A DNA stretch of 64,000 bases from Diploptera punctata (lineage: Eukaryota > Arthropoda > Insecta > Blattodea > Blaberidae): NCBI GenBank assembly GCA_030220185.1, contig JASPKZ010004199.1, forward strand, positions 2,464,001 to 2,528,000, written 5' to 3'. Numbering within the stretch: position 1 is the stretch's first letter; the number at the start of each line of letters is the position of its first letter. The notes beneath the pieces are model-generated. The model was not told the origin of the DNA. It worked only from the letters and a program-made list of their open reading frames with translations, and ran no database searches. Both the position numbers and the translations under genes were made by a program. Shown here piece by piece: positions 10,048 through 22,170 of the stretch.

Positions 10048-11030
10048 TAATAATTGAAGCTATACAAAATTTATATGAAAATTGCATGTCTAAAATTAAA
10101 ATTGGCAGTAAATTGTCACATGGTTTTTCGATAAATAAAGATCTTCGTCAAGGTTGTTGTCTATCACCGACTCTTTAAAATATATGTACATGAAATATTA
10201 AAGAATTGGAGGAGAAAATGTTCAAGCATGGGAATTCCTATATCAAACAACAAAACTTTATACAACTTACATTTTGCAGATGATCAATTGTTGATTGCAC
10301 AAGATTATGAAGATTTAGAATATATGACTAGAAAATTAATAGAAGAATATGAAAAATGGGGATTAAATTTGAACATGAAAAAAACAAAATATTTATCAAT
10401 TGGTGAACCAGAACAAAATTTAATTTTGGAGACTGGAGAATCAATAAAATCTTATAGTGAGATCACATATTTAGGAATTAAGATAAATAAAAATGGGAGT
10501 TATGAAGAGGAAATAAGAAATAGAAATAATAAAGGAAAATTTGCAATTGCTTGCCTCAATGGAATATTGTGGGATAAAAATATAAGTAATAAAAATAAAA
10601 TGAATATATATCATACAATTGTTAAAAGCATCATTACTTATGGAGCAAAACTTTGGCCATTAACAACGAAAACAAATAAGTACCTTTTGGCAATGGAAAT
10701 GGATTTTATACGAAGGGCCGCAAGAATTTTAAGAAGAGAAAAAATTAGGAACTCAGTTATAAGGGAGAAATTGAAGACTGAAGACACTATTTTAGATTAT
10801 ATTAAAACTCAGCAATTAAGATGGTACGGACATGTCCAGCGAATGGAAGAGGATTGACTACCAAAATCTGTTTTGGAATGGAAACTTGAGGGAAGACGAA
10901 GCAGAGGAAGACCTAAAACCTCCTGGAGTCAGGGAATATGTTTATATATGAAGCATATACAACCAGAAGATTGGATGGACCGACAAAACTGACTATTAGG
11001 AATCGGACGATGTCAAAGACATTAATCAAC
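10048..11030 (+). pseudogene. LINE 3' half: reverse transcriptase C-terminal part
   Basis: Translation runs from RQGC.LSPTL (about 10147) through a FADDQLLIA catalytic box (about 10276) and YLGI to the usual LINE tail with YGA.LWPL and the LRWYGHVQRMEED stretch. There are stops at the RT palm (10177), at 10855 and nearby. It is a 5'-truncated, decayed non-LTR element of RTE/L2-like style. The exact clade cannot be fixed by eye. It lies in MRM3 intron 1. Confidence 0.8.
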
Positions 11031-11792
11031 CGATGATCTATCTAAAAATAAAGTCTTCTCTACTTTTCAAATGGCTCTTTTAAGAGATTCAACAGAAAAG
11101 CAATTATTTTAAAACAATAGAAATGACAAAGTATTCTGCATTGTGCAAGCATAAGAATTAAACAATGAATGCTTATTTATTTAATCTGTTAAAATTAAAA
11201 TTATATATTTTAAGATTCTCCCATATAACTTATATAGACATGTGCTAGATGATACATATTTTTATTTTGAGTGTTAAAGAGCAAACTACATTTTCTTACA
11301 CATTTAAAGGTAAAACATTATTTGACCAATGAAAATACAGTCCATACATCTAGTTTGTTTGGAACTTAGGTCGGAAGAGGTATAGACATTGGGATGTGGA
11401 TATTACTGTCCCAATCCAGTTTTACCAACAATTGTTATAAATCCTACCAATACACATTTTCAGTGAATTGTCCACTCCTCAGTTAAGTAATCTTTAAATT
11501 GTTACAACTTCAATAATCGACTCTTCCTAATTCTTAATTGAACTTTCAAAGACATGGCTGTTAAACAATTTTGTACATTAGAGGAAAGGCTTTGCACCAT
11601 AGAATAAGTGGACAAAAATCTAATGGAGAAAAGGATTCATATAGCTACGCATCTAGGCACTTAATTTGAAAAGAAAAGGTGCTAACAAGCAAATGAAAAT
11701 TGATTATCTCATGGATAATTTAATATACTGTAAATTAAGACGGTCAAAGATAATTATAATAAATTACTGTATTTCTTGAATATATGCATACA
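11031..11792. other. intronic sequence, no gene seen
   Basis: AT-rich, with no open frame of note and no terminal repeats recognised. Confidence 0.5.
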
Positions 11793-12720
11793 AGAGGGAG
11801 GAAGAAGCAGTTCTGATCAACATAACATCAGTCGACAAGAAATTACTGAAGATGAAGCTGCCCAAAGCTTTGAAACCGGTATACCATATTTATGCATGTA
11901 TAGGCCGCATCCATATTTTGCGATAATAAATTGAGGAAAAAATATTTGTCTTATATTTTCGCTAAGAAGTAGTGCAAAAGACAGAAATAGGCCTACACCC
12001 TTTTTAAATCTGGCAATGTTGTAAATTCCAAAGCTTTTTTTTGCTGGCTGTGTAACGGTACATTCAGGCTGTGGCTTAGTTATTAACACAAGGGTATAAA
12101 TAGGATGGTCAGTTGGTAGGTACAGTATTCATTGTCTTTCCTGTTTACTGTGTATACACATGGGTCGGTGCAGAGCAAGGCTCCAAATTCAAGCTACAAG
12201 TGGTGTGCTATGCAGCAGAACACGGAAATAGGAGAGCAGGAAGAAAGTTTGATGTGGACGAAAAAATGTGCGACGGTGGATCCAAACAAAACATGCACTT
12301 GAAAACACATCGACAATCTTTCCACGGAAAGAAAGCGAGATATCCACAGTTAGAAAGAGTTCTCCTGGATTACGTACGGAAAACAACGGCAGACGGATTT
12401 TCTGTATCCATCAAAATGATATGATTTGAAGGTCTTAAGATAGCCAAGGATATGGAAATCCCGTGCAATGAATTTAAGGCTTGTTACAGCTGGGCAAGGC
12501 GATTTATGACACATCACAACCTTGTAATTCGGCGGCATACATCAATAGTGCAGAAACTATCCGATATGTACCAGTTATGTAGTTATTTCATGCATAAGCT
12601 GCACCCTAATTTTGAAACATAATTTTAGGTAAAAATGTGCGGCCTATACACGTGTAAATATGGTAACTAGAAGACTCAATATGAGGTGAGGTATAAAGCA
12701 TTTTAATTTAAATCTTATAT
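11793..12720 (+). mobile_element. PLE 3' terminus interrupted by a pogo-like element
   Basis: 11793-11883 encodes the degraded C-terminus of a PLE (EGGRSSS.., EITEDEA..) and a hammerhead core (CUGAAGA 11846-11852, stem II AAGCU/AGCUU, GAAA 11872-11875, ACCGGU). The sequence breaks at 11883 and resumes at 12664 with ACTAGAAGACT, ATGAGGTGAGG and a tail, exactly as in the PLE terminus at 40058-40165. The intervening 780 bp is a transposon that chose a TA inside the ribozyme. Confidence 0.75.
11884..12663 (+). mobile_element. pogo/Tigger-like transposon, internally deleted (copy 1)
   Basis: TIRs CCATATTT..GTATAGGCCGCA and complement, flanked by TA (11882-11883, 12664-12665). The plus strand encodes the CENP-B-type N-terminal DNA-binding region (KFKLQVV.YAAEHGN..AGRKF, then HGKKARYPQLERVLLDYV, then MEIPCNEFKACYSWARRFM) with a stop after KMI (12421). 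There is no DDE catalytic domain, so this is a deletion derivative needing a helper. A sister copy is at 45487-46283. Confidence 0.85.
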
Positions 12721-13043
12721 GCATACAAATTTATATTATTTTTACAGGCATTCACATAGTTTATTTTCAGGTTCTTTCAATGCAAACAATTAATTGAAGT
12801 TTCACTGAAAAATTTAAATATTATATAAAAGGGTATTTATTTTTATGACCATAATTGGTAATGAGATGAATGTTATTGATGAACATCTCAACACAACAAT
12901 GCTGTTATCTGCATTTCTTTACATCATCTTGCTTCAGTTCTTGTTCATTCTCTCACCACTGACCGATTATGTTGCATCATGATAGGAAATTTCAAGAAGC
13001 GGTTGCCTCAGGATTGAAAATAATTTAAATAACTCTCCATGGC
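12721..13043. other. intronic sequence, no gene seen
   Basis: AT-rich sequence with no supportable open frame or repeat ends, up to the target duplication of the next insertion (13030-13043). Confidence 0.5.
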
Positions 13044-13629
13044 CCCTCCATGGTATCTTTACCTTGTCGTGGTGGAGTGGCTTGCATGCTTAACTTAAAT
13101 GATCCTGAGAGCTATGCCGGCAGTCATTGCTGCCGATAGGGTTACCCATGCCGGACTGGTCAAAGGTGATAAGCCAGACGAAAAAAGTACCTTGGGCAAA
13201 AGAGTGATGATCTTTCACCGTAAAAATACAACCGTCAAGAAATGCGGACATGGGTTCATCTGGGGTAAAATTTTCCGGAGGTCAAATAGTCCCCCATTCG
13301 GTTCTCTGGGCGGGGACTACTTCAGGGAACCTATGCCAAAGGCTCAAACACAGGGACATGTTCCTAGGAACATGGAATGTTAGGACTTTATACAATAGCA
13401 GGGCACTAGAGAAAGACGTGCATGGAAGCTTCTTGTAGGAAAGCCAGAGGGAAAACGCCCAGTTGGTAGGCCAAGAATGAGGTGGGAGAACAACATTAAC
13501 TATGATTTGAGGGAAGTAGATTATACAGGGAATGATTGGAAAGCATTAGCTCAGGATAGGGATGTATGGAGAGCTTATGTCCGCGCGGCCATGAACCTTT
13601 GAGTTCGATAGTGCCAGTGAGTAAGTAAC
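13044..13629 (+). mobile_element. bipartite RTE-like deletion derivative
   Basis: A 586 bp insertion with a 14 bp duplication TAACTCTCCATGGC (13030-13043 and 13630-13643). The 5' part carries a LINE leader and the beginning of the endonuclease ORF (LGTWNVRTLYNSRALE, where TWNVRTL is the first APE-type endonuclease motif). At about 13408 it jumps straight to the LINE C-terminus (the KPEGKRP..GRP.MRWENN region) matching 24555-24773. Endonuclease body and reverse transcriptase are missing, yet the ends and duplication are clean, so it jumped in this deleted form. Confidence 0.8.
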
Positions 13630-13643
13630 TAACTCTCCATGGC

Positions 13644-14929
13644 ATGACAGGCTAAGAAAGCACTTGACCTTCTAGCCTCACATCCACATGTGTTAATCAC
13701 AGAGATGGACGATCATATATTCAGATAGGGGTATACGGTATATGTGGCTAGCACATCATGTCCCCCAGCCATTATAGCTGGTTTTCTCAACTTGGAGCCA
13801 CTACTTATTGTAGCTATCCAAATTCCTCACAAACTGGACCCATACTGACTGAAATTTAAGTAGTAGTATAGTAGTAGTAGTAGGAGTAAATTGGCTGTGG
13901 GGTGTGTCAACTGGAAAGGTCATTGACATGCATATACAATGATGTAAATTTAAAATATTTAATTATTAATGAGTTGGATATTTTGACTCGCCTCATAGGC
14001 CTATATCAAAATATCCACCTCATTAACAATTAAAAGAAACCTCATAGTGTTATTTCCTACATATAATAAATAAAAATATGGATATGCTTTCCTTCGGGTC
14101 GCACGAAAAGTTTTCTAAGTTCTATAGAATTGCAGTGCGCATGCGCTAGTGCTCCAATTATCCCAGGTAGATAAATGCAACCTCCAGCAGTTGGCGGTAT
14201 ATATATATATATATATATATATATTGTGTGAAATCAGTATGACCAACATTGATACAAAATTCCCAGAACTTGTCTAAAAATGTATAATTTATTTTACGTA
14301 TCAAATCACTTTTAAAAAGCAAGGAACCTAAAAGCTAACCAAACCTAAATCAATTACTGTAACACAAATCAATTACTCTAACGTAGGTGAAATCCAGGGA
14401 ACGTGGAATCACATTTAAAAAGCAAGTTCGGGTTGTTGATGGTGGCAACGCTGGAACAACATAGGAAGTGGAGGGAAAATAACAAAGAGTAGGAAGTAAG
14501 CAATGTAGCACGACCGTGTTTTACGCAAATATATAAATATGAAAAAAAACTCGTTGCAACATTGGAAGATGTTTAAAAGTGTTGCAAAATGTTTTAAACG
14601 TGTTTAAAAGTGTTTAGTGCATCAGTGGAATAAGATATTAAATTGAAAAATTTTTGCGACCTGAAAGAAAGCACAGCCAAAAATATTTATGTGACAAGTT
14701 GATAAAATAGACTTAGTTAAAAGCCACAGGTAAAAAAAGATACACAATTAAAAATATATTCAGCTAAAATCAGATACTGGTATATGAAATTTTAGATAAT
14801 TGACTTGACAGCATAAATAATAATCTTAAAGTTTTAGCATAAAAATTTAACACAGACATCCAACACAGCAGGAAACCTGGAGCTATATAATAAGGCAAGA
14901 AAAAATACAAAGCCTTCATAAAGCAAAAA
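13644..14929. other. intronic sequence; hairpin remnant and AT microsatellite
   Basis: 13943-14068 is a decayed PLE-type foldback (GATATTTTGA..CACCTCATTAA with tail AAACCTCATAGTGTTATTTC). 13861-13884 is a TAG-rich run and 14200-14223 an AT dinucleotide run. 14226-14470 resembles repeats at 19300-19480 (GTATGACCAACATTG). No gene is supported. Confidence 0.5.
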
Positions 14930-16670
14930 TGGAAAGAATACATAGAAATCAAAGCCACAAACTAATCAAGGAAGCGAGATCACACCCCTTCATTGCCTTA
15001 AAACCCAGAACACACACCACAAAAAAAAAGCATAGAAATCTGAGAAAAACACTTCCTCAAGATTCTAAACCCAGAGAACACGAATGCAACATACTAGCCA
15101 AAAACTCCAGAGAAACCAGACTTAAACATCAACTTATTCACCGAAAAGGAAGTCCAACAAATCTTAAGAAGTGTGAAAAATAAAAAAAGCATCAGGCCCA
15201 GACAGAATCTTCAACGAACATCTTAAAGCTTCCACAGTGGTTATACCTTTGTATCAAAATAGGCATCATCCTGAACAGATGGAAAACCTCAACCATTAGA
15301 ATCCTGTATAAAGGGAATGGAGACAGGACTGATCCCAACTCTTACAGAGGCATAGCAATGGAGAATAACTTCCTAAAAGTTCTCTTGAGACTAATGACAA
15401 GCAGACTAACAAATTAAATTGACTGCAATCTCCCAGAAGAGCAGTTCGGTTTTCAGAAAGGAAGACACACCCTTCAAGCAGTTCGGATCCTTACAGAAGG
15501 CATTGAAAACCATCTAAGATTTCTGCAAAGAAAATTCCATGCAGTATTTGTACATTACTCAAAAATATAATCTCAGCAAAATTAGAAGCCCTATCAGATA
15601 AAAAAGAGCTAGCAGTCCTGGATCCACAACATGTTACAGAGCAATACAATACATATATCTGACAATGTAACTCTCCGATGAAGTCAAATAGACTAACGGG
15701 ATACTACATGGAGATCTGCTCAGCCCACTACAGTTTAACGTGGCGATGCATGATATAACTGACAAAATAAAGGAAACAACAAATAACATAAAATTATATA
15801 TGTATGCAGACGATATGGCCATCGGATCACAAGACAAAAAGGACCTTCAGAATGTGATTAATGTGCTAGAAACATGGTCTGATGACAATAAACTCTAGAT
15901 TAACACAAAGAAAATAGTCCAAATGAACTTCAGGAAAGGTGGAAGTGAGAACCCACAAGACAGGATAAGATATAAGAATGAACGCCTCCAAACAGTCAAT
16001 TTCTTCAAATACCTGGGCATGACACTCCACACGACAATAAAATCATTCAGGATTCACATCAAAGCAAGAGCAACAGCAGCCACAAAGGCAATCTTTGACA
16101 TAAGGTCATTATCCAAATTATCTCTAAAAACCGCCATGAAACTCTTCGATGCCAAGATCATGCCCATTTTAACATACGGTATAGAATTAATCTGGGAAAG
16201 CTAGGAATAAAAGACCTGTCGACAATAGAGGCCGTGAAAGCCCAGTTCCTGAAGTCAGCACTAGAATTATCCAAACACACCGATCACGACTCATCTACAA
16301 ACTTGCCAGAGAGACCTTCCTAATAGAAGACTCAGAACCTAATTTAACCTACCATTTATGGAGAACTGGGGAAAATTAATTGATATGAGAAGACAGAAAA
16401 CAGCAGAGATCTGGCCCGAATTTTATTCTACAGAAGCAATAGTAATAGAACATGGATGGAAACCAATCAAGATCTACGCCATTTTGTAAATTCCTAGCAA
16501 CACATAGATACCACCACAAAGTATGTAATGTGAAGACCTACCACGACCCTAATGCAACATGCCCATGTGAACTTCATGAATTATCATGTGATTGTTACCA
16601 TATTACAACATGGAAAAAGCTACTCAAATCAATAATTGAGACCTGCACAGATTAATAACAATGTAAAAAC
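14930..16670 (+). pseudogene. LINE, degraded reverse transcriptase to zinc finger
   Basis: Scattered frames give IGIILNRWKTSTIRILYKG, YRGIAMEN, EEQFGFQKGRHT, GDLLSPLQFNVAMHD, then the catalytic YADDMAIGS (about 15804), FFKYLGMTL and PILTYGIELIW. It ends in a Cys-rich CPCELHELSCDCYH region. Order and motifs are those of a non-LTR reverse transcriptase, with many stops and frameshifts. The same family supplies the fragment at 25926-26613, which keeps the matching terminal Cys-rich segment. It lies about 150 bp downstream of MRM3 exon 1 in intron 1. Confidence 0.8.
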
Positions 16671-16824
16671 AAAGCGTAGAAAGACATTAATTCTTTAGTT
16701 CCATGCACAACTTGTGCACATTTTTCGTTTACTTTAATTTGATGACTGTGCACCGAATAAATAAGGAAGGAAAAAAATAAATGTATTAGAACACATTAAA
16801 GCAATTGTTTACATAAATTCTCAC

Positions 16825-17420
16825 CTTAATTTAGGATCATCATCTGTTAATTTGGTATAAAGAGGAACTCCGGCTTCAGCTGCTGAGCTTATTAATTTAT
16901 TTAACTTCATCTCCTCGTTTTTACGTTTCATTTCTTCCTTTCTTTTCAAATCTTTCTTTCTAGCTTCTTTCTTCTCTAAATGTTCATTTTCAGTCTCAGT
17001 TTCTGCTGATTCTTCTAAAAACTTCATCTTCTTACTTTCAAGTTTCCTTTTTTTCTTTGTTTTCACATCATCTTTATTTCTAGCTTCTTTTTTCTTGAAA
17101 TTTTCACTTTCAGGGTATGACACAGACTCAGTTTCCACTGGTCCTTCTGATGTGAATGCAGAAGCTTCTCCGGATAATTGATGTTGGATTTGATATCTAC
17201 TTTCTGGCATGTGTAATATGCTCTGTCTTTCAATTTTCAGTTTTTCAATATAATTATTTTCATTTTTTGACTCATCTTCGTTAATAATTCTGAGAGGCCG
17301 TCTATGAACCCATCTGGGTAAATGTCTAACCTGTTTTACCCTGATTTCAGACAATTTATTGCCAATTGTTAATGCTCTTGAGAGATTATGTTTTAAATTC
17401 ATAAGAACTACGAATGCCAT
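16825..17420 (-). CDS. MRM3: MRM3 exon 1: N-terminal region of a mitochondrial rRNA methyltransferase
   Basis: MRM3 (RNMTL1) 2'-O-methylates a guanosine in the A-loop of the mitochondrial large rRNA using S-adenosylmethionine. The start is the ATG at 17420; upstream sequence is AT-rich with no in-frame continuation of similarity. Residues 1-45 are basic, without acidic residues until about residue 24, and suit a mitochondrial presequence; PRWVHRRPLRII resembles the region just after the presequence in vertebrate MRM3. Residues about 95-180 are a Lys/Glu-rich, probably coiled, low-complexity linker. The exon ends DDDPKL + AG|GTGAG in phase 2 and joins exon 2 to give KLMLIAKS, matching the family. 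596 bp; with exons 2 and 3 it gives 330 complete codons, and the C-terminal SPOUT part is off the window. Divergent from GLOD4. Confidence 0.9.
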
Positions 17421-18222
17421 TTTGTTAATTTATTTCAAACAATTAACAAGTATCATAAGAATGCAATTAACCTATGGTACAGATTAAAAAAAGCTCTTGG
17501 CTATTCTACACTAATGATTATGAAAATATGTAATACTTAATAGTTATATTTGTTTCAAGAATTTAATTAAGATAAAGACCTGATTTTAATTATTTATAGC
17601 TTCCGGTTTTTAGCTAACTATTTATTCCACGTTTTAGTTAAGTAAATGCAACAATGCATGTGTATTTATTGATATTAGAGCTAGTTTTTCACTATGACAC
17701 AATTTTTAAGATAGCTCCAAACCAACTCATACAAATTTTGTTATATTATACTTTTACTGTTTCGTTTTTTATAACATTTACTAGTACTTTAAACGTTTTT
17801 ATTATTCTTCTTCACAATTCTCAACTCTGTATTTGTTTTCAGCTACATGGTTGCTCCCGGAGTTGCTCCTATCCATTACTGCCAACATATGCTTCCAAAG
17901 TTTCTGTAATAAATTTCAGTATAGGCAACATAGAGTTTTTAATAATAGGTTGTCGCTGATCCGCACGTGGGTTATCTCTGATTCGCACGCAATGCACCTC
18001 TAGTGGATTATCTCTGGTCCTGATCTATGACCCTCGGTTCTCTATGTTCTATGACAAGGATAATCTTTGTGGTGAGGGAATGTTTCGAAGTTTCTCTTGG
18101 TTTCTCTATATGGTTTCTCTATGGTCTTGACATTTTAGTGAATGTTTGCTGTTGTGACTTGAGAGTTCCTGTCACTTTTTTCATTATTAATTTTTTTGGA
18201 AATATTTACATCTCGAATCAAA
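17421..18222. promoter_or_regulatory. shared upstream region of divergent MRM3 and GLOD4
   Basis: 802 bp separate the two start codons. It contains no convincing TATA box, a CACGTG E-box at 17964-17969 next to a near-repeat (GGTTATCTCTGATTCGCACG with a second ATCTCTGGTCC), and no recognisable transposon. A compact head-to-head arrangement suggests a bidirectional promoter; transcription start sites cannot be placed from sequence alone. Confidence 0.55.
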
Positions 18223-18312
18223 ATGCTTTCTGGAAGAGCATTGCATTTTGTTTTTAAAGTTGCGGATAGAACGTTGACGTCCAAGTTCTATCGAGAAATT
18301 TTGGGAATGAAG
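18223..18312 (+). CDS. GLOD4: GLOD4 exon 1
   Basis: GLOD4 is a mitochondrial/cytosolic protein of the vicinal-oxygen-chelate (glyoxalase/bleomycin resistance) fold, with no firmly known substrate. The exon starts at ATG 18223 (preceded by ATCAAA) and ends ATGAAG|GTAAGG in phase 0, giving 30 residues. MLSGRALHFVFKVADR and FYREILGMK match human RALHFVFKVGNR and FYRDVLGMK almost residue for residue, the first beta strand and helix of VOC domain 1. A 120 bp intron follows. Confidence 0.95.
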
Positions 18313-18432
18313 GTAAGGTTTAAAAATGTTTTAATTATGAAGATTCCTCCAATTTACACATTTTACATTGTAATGAAAATGACAATAGTTTTCATTTGAT
18401 ATATTTTATATATCAATTACTTTTTTCTTTAG

Positions 18433-18482
18433 GTTTTGAGACATGAAGAATTTAAAGAAGGTTGCGAAGCTGCATGCAATGG
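18433..18482 (+). CDS. GLOD4: GLOD4 exon 2
   Basis: 50 bp after TTTAG, encoding VLRHEEFKEGCEAACNG with the last codon split (GG|G) at a GTAAAT donor. Human GLOD4 has VLRHEEFEEGCKAACNG here, so the exon is certain despite its size. The next intron is 11.4 kb and is filled with transposons. Confidence 0.95.
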
Positions 18483-20275
18483 GTAAATATTTTACATGTG
18501 CCTTGACCTTAACATGTTATCATTATTACCAAGGTTTGCATGTGAAAATCCTACTTCATTAGTTTTCAGTTATTCTAGCGCAAATGTTAGTCTACGAATC
18601 GTGGAGTAACAATATTATACGGAAAACAGTACTTTAAGTTACCTGATATTTTTTGTCCTATAGAACAACAGTGTGCATGCGCCAGAGTTTACAGAGCTAC
18701 ACTCAGATTCAACCCATGAAGTTACTGTGTGTTTGGAATAGGGAACTGGGTTGCCATTTTAACAGTATTTTCTTGAGAGAAATCCTTATATAAAACTGAA
18801 GATTATAACACAGAAGGTACATAGTTGTAAGTTGTAGCCGTCCAAGTCACCCTCTCTTAAAAAAAAACAGTTACCATTTGTCACTGAGCTCTTACGGATC
18901 TGTACTATCCTGTGTGAAAGTGTCGACTCTCATATTTACTATAAAACTGGTTTGCATGCCATAAAAGAAAAACTATGTTTTTTAAATGTATAGTACATAT
19001 ATTTGGAAAAAGTACTGCTAAACCTTGCCACTTCACCCCTCCCTAACAAACAAATACTGTTATTATGAGTTTGGCAACATCTACCCTCTGTAGGTAGGGT
19101 AGAAATTCATTTGCAATATTTGTGTAATTAGGCCTATATAAATATTTGAAAATCATAAGAAATGTTTAAAGAATTGTTTAAAATATTAAAAATAGTTTGA
19201 AATGTTATTATAAATGGTAAAAGTGTGTAGTGCAATGATTGCATAAGAATGTTGTATGGAAAACCGTGAGTGACAAATACAAGACTTGAGCTGAAATTGC
19301 TGCCAGATAGCAGAAAATCTGTGAAATCGGGATGACCAACATCTGCAATTAATTCCAAAACATAGGCCTATTTTCAAAAATTGATGTTCACTCACTTCAT
19401 TATGTTGTTAGGTTCCAATGGGACAAATTAGTTTATAATTTATTAAGTAATATGTATATAATTCATTTTGTTAGGTTATGAAGGGACAGGTTAGTGTACA
19501 TCTATTTCTTGTAAACAGGTTTGGAATATATTGCGAAGGGTGGTTATACCAATTTCACAGATATATGACAAACATTTGTGCATGCACATTGCTATTCTAT
19601 AGAACTTTGAAAAATTCATTGGTTGAGTTATTGAAAAGTTTTCTCAAAGTGAACAAATGTAAGATTGGGATGAGTTATTTTGTTTAGCCTTTTAAGTTTA
19701 AGGCTGACGGGAGTTATAATTTTAGTTTTTATCATATTCTGATAAATTGTACTCATAATTCTTAGCTATCTTCAACATTATGTATTGTTGGTTATTTACT
19801 GTAACATTTTGCTGAAAAGTTCCTTTATTTTTTTGTTCATATGAACATTCACAATAATTTATTTGTGGTAGTTTGAGTTATAAAAATATTAAGTATGGTG
19901 CAAAAAAGTGGACTACCAAATTTCAAGATATTTTTTTGTTTTAAAATGAAGCTTAGGAACATCAAACATGAAAAAAAAATGTTCAGATGATGCAGGTACA
20001 AACCAGGAAAATAACAGTTTGTAAAGTACTATTTATCTATGTTACCTGAAGAATGTAGCAGCCATTGTGGTTGCGAGGTCAGTTCCGATATTCAAGTATT
20101 AGCCCAGTACGAAGAAATATTGTATTGTAATAAAATTGCAGTGCTATTTTTCAAATCACATAGCAAAGAAATTGAAATTTAAGAAAATTCACTTCCACAC
20201 AATGACATATCACACCTTGGGAAGAAGAGGGTCACAAGTGTAGAAATGTCATAAATTCATGTAAGACTACTATTT
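18483..20275. other. GLOD4 intron 2, repeat relics, no gene
   Basis: Sequence shares phrases with 9049-9200 and 14125-14260 (ACAGTGTGCATGCGC-type segments) and with 14226-14470, suggesting old, undefined repeats. Short open frames at 19134-19395 (minus) and 19478-19687 (plus) have no recognisable domain. Confidence 0.4.
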
Positions 20276-20499
20276 AAGTTATGTAGTAGGAAATAACACT
20301 ATGAGGTTTATTTTAATTTTGTTGAGTTGTTTCTTGACTCACCTCATACTTCTTAACTCCCTAGATATCGTCACTGTATTTGTGACATTCTCAATGTGAA
20401 CATGAATAGCATTGAGAATGTCACAAATACAGTGACGAAATCTAGATCTGCGAGGGAGTTATGAAGTATGAGGTGAGTCAAGAAACAACTCAACAAAAT
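20276..20499 (-). mobile_element. PLE-terminus foldback insertion, 224 bp
   Basis: 14 bp target duplication TAAGACTACTATTT (20262-20275 and 20500-20513). Arms of about 60-70 bp meet near 20402. On the minus strand it ends with the family tail AAACCTCATAGTGTTATTTC. The plus-strand arm retains GUCAC..GUGAC-GAAA-UCUAGAUC, a stem II, GAAA and palindromic stem III, but the CUGANGA box is not recognisable. A decayed hammerhead is likely. Confidence 0.75.
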
Positions 20500-21344
20500 T
20501 AAGACTACTATTTGTTAGAAAATATGGTTACAAATTTATTTTCTTTATGGCGACAAGCCATTTGCAAGAAAATGGAGATAGGATAAAATTGTGTCATATC
20601 AAAAATTGAATTTACTATACCTTTTTTTAAAACCTTAATTGTGAATAACTCGGAACTAAAATTTTTACACTTGTGGCCGTCTTCCTCTCAAGGTGCGATA
20701 TCTTAAGAAATTTTCAGTTAATTGAATACATTGTCGACAATCGATCTGTCATTGTACATATTTCTTAAAAATTAACAGCGGCAAAATAAATCTAAACAAA
20801 ATATTATCCAATGAATAGATGTCACTTGTTTGTAAACTAATCTTGTGCATTTTAACTTGCCCTCATCTATCAATATCAATTAGATACTACAAGGTCTACA
20901 TTATATGTTGTATCTCCACAAGCGGCATTTTTATTTAGAAGCCTGCATAACCAGACTCAATGCACACGTGACTTTCCTGCTTTAACTTATAGAAAGTATT
21001 ACATATAATCTTACCTTAAAACATATGTTGAAATTACTTCCTTCTTGGATTATACAAGGCATTGTATCTGGAAATCACATTTTGGCTGACGTGAGTGAGT
21101 TCTTGAAGGTGACACTTCGGCAGGAAATGTCCGAATAAGTTCATCATGTATCCGTCGAGCAGATTCTTAGTTAAAATAATATTTACACATGAAAATACAA
21201 TGCACGAGTGAAATCGGTCTCACTATCTTGATAACTTAGAGCTGATTAATTACATCTATGCGCCATGAAGGTCAAGCTGCATAGCCCACTTTAAAAACTC
21301 TGCTCAAACTGTTACAACTTATAATGTAGACCAGGTATATCTCA

Positions 21345-21595
21345 CACTCCTGTAAACTAATCTTAGTGCAAACTAACTTTTCCTTCATGTAACCTAATAA
21401 AATAAATTACGTATTATATTTCACTCTACTATAAACTAATCTGGTGTACACTAACTTGCCCTCATAATAAACCTAAATAAATCAAACACTCCTGTAAACT
21501 AATCTAGTATACAATATCTTACCCTCATCTAAACCTAATTAAATGAATAGCACACTACTGTAAACTAATCTGGTGTACACTAACTTGCCGCATCA
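21345..21595. repeat. tandem repeat, about 70-75 bp unit, 3-4 copies
   Basis: Units share TGTAAACTAATCTGGTGTAC, ACTAACTTGCCCTCAT and AACCTAAATAAAT. Related single units are at 20825-20880, and inverted ones occur at 19400-19520. Such arrays are common inside non-autonomous DNA transposons, but I could not define ends. Confidence 0.6.
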
Positions 21596-21814
21596 CATTC
21601 TGTTAAACTTTATGTATTCATGCACAGAGGAAAAAGTCTCGCTCAGCAATCCAATATGACGTATAGTAAATTAATGGAAGTGGAATGTGAAATAGTGCTT
21701 TATAAATTATTTATTTGTTTCTGCATAGTCCACAATTATTATTAAAATTGTTATATTGCAGCAATTTGTGAGTAGAATCTCATGGAGAATTTATTGAATT
21801 AAATAAAGTTGATG

Positions 21815-22170
21815 CAGTATTATTGAGCGATAGCAGGGAGATACTAAGGGCCAACATGCACACTGTATTGAGTAACACTAAGAAATTGGGACTGGAAGTA
21901 AAAATCAATAAAACTAAATATATGTTCACAGATAGAAATGTGTTATATAATGGAAATGGACAACTAATGAAAATTTTGAAGAAGTGACTGATTTCAAATA
22001 TCTAGGAATAATAATTGCAAATAGGAATGAGATGCACAAAGGAATTAAACATAAGCTCAATTCTGGAAATGCATGCTATTATATATTACAGGGACTCTAG
22101 TTGTCCCTACTCCTTTAAAAAAAATGTTAAACTGAAAATGTACCATGTACATAAAAGAATATAATAGTTT
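21815..22170 (+). pseudogene. LINE reverse transcriptase fragment (upstream part)
   Basis: Broken frames give LLSDSREILRANMHTVLSN, KLGLEVKINKTKYMF and FKYLGIIIANRNEM, the segment following the catalytic box in non-LTR reverse transcriptases. It may be the same copy as 24265-24775, split by a transposase-bearing element that was itself hit by tRNA-like foldbacks. Confidence 0.65.

Noticed and set aside
20341..20466. Active hammerhead in the 20276-20499 foldback
   Set aside because: Stem II, GAAA and a palindromic stem III are visible but no CUGANGA box could be found; CAUUGAGA is the nearest. Treated as decayed.
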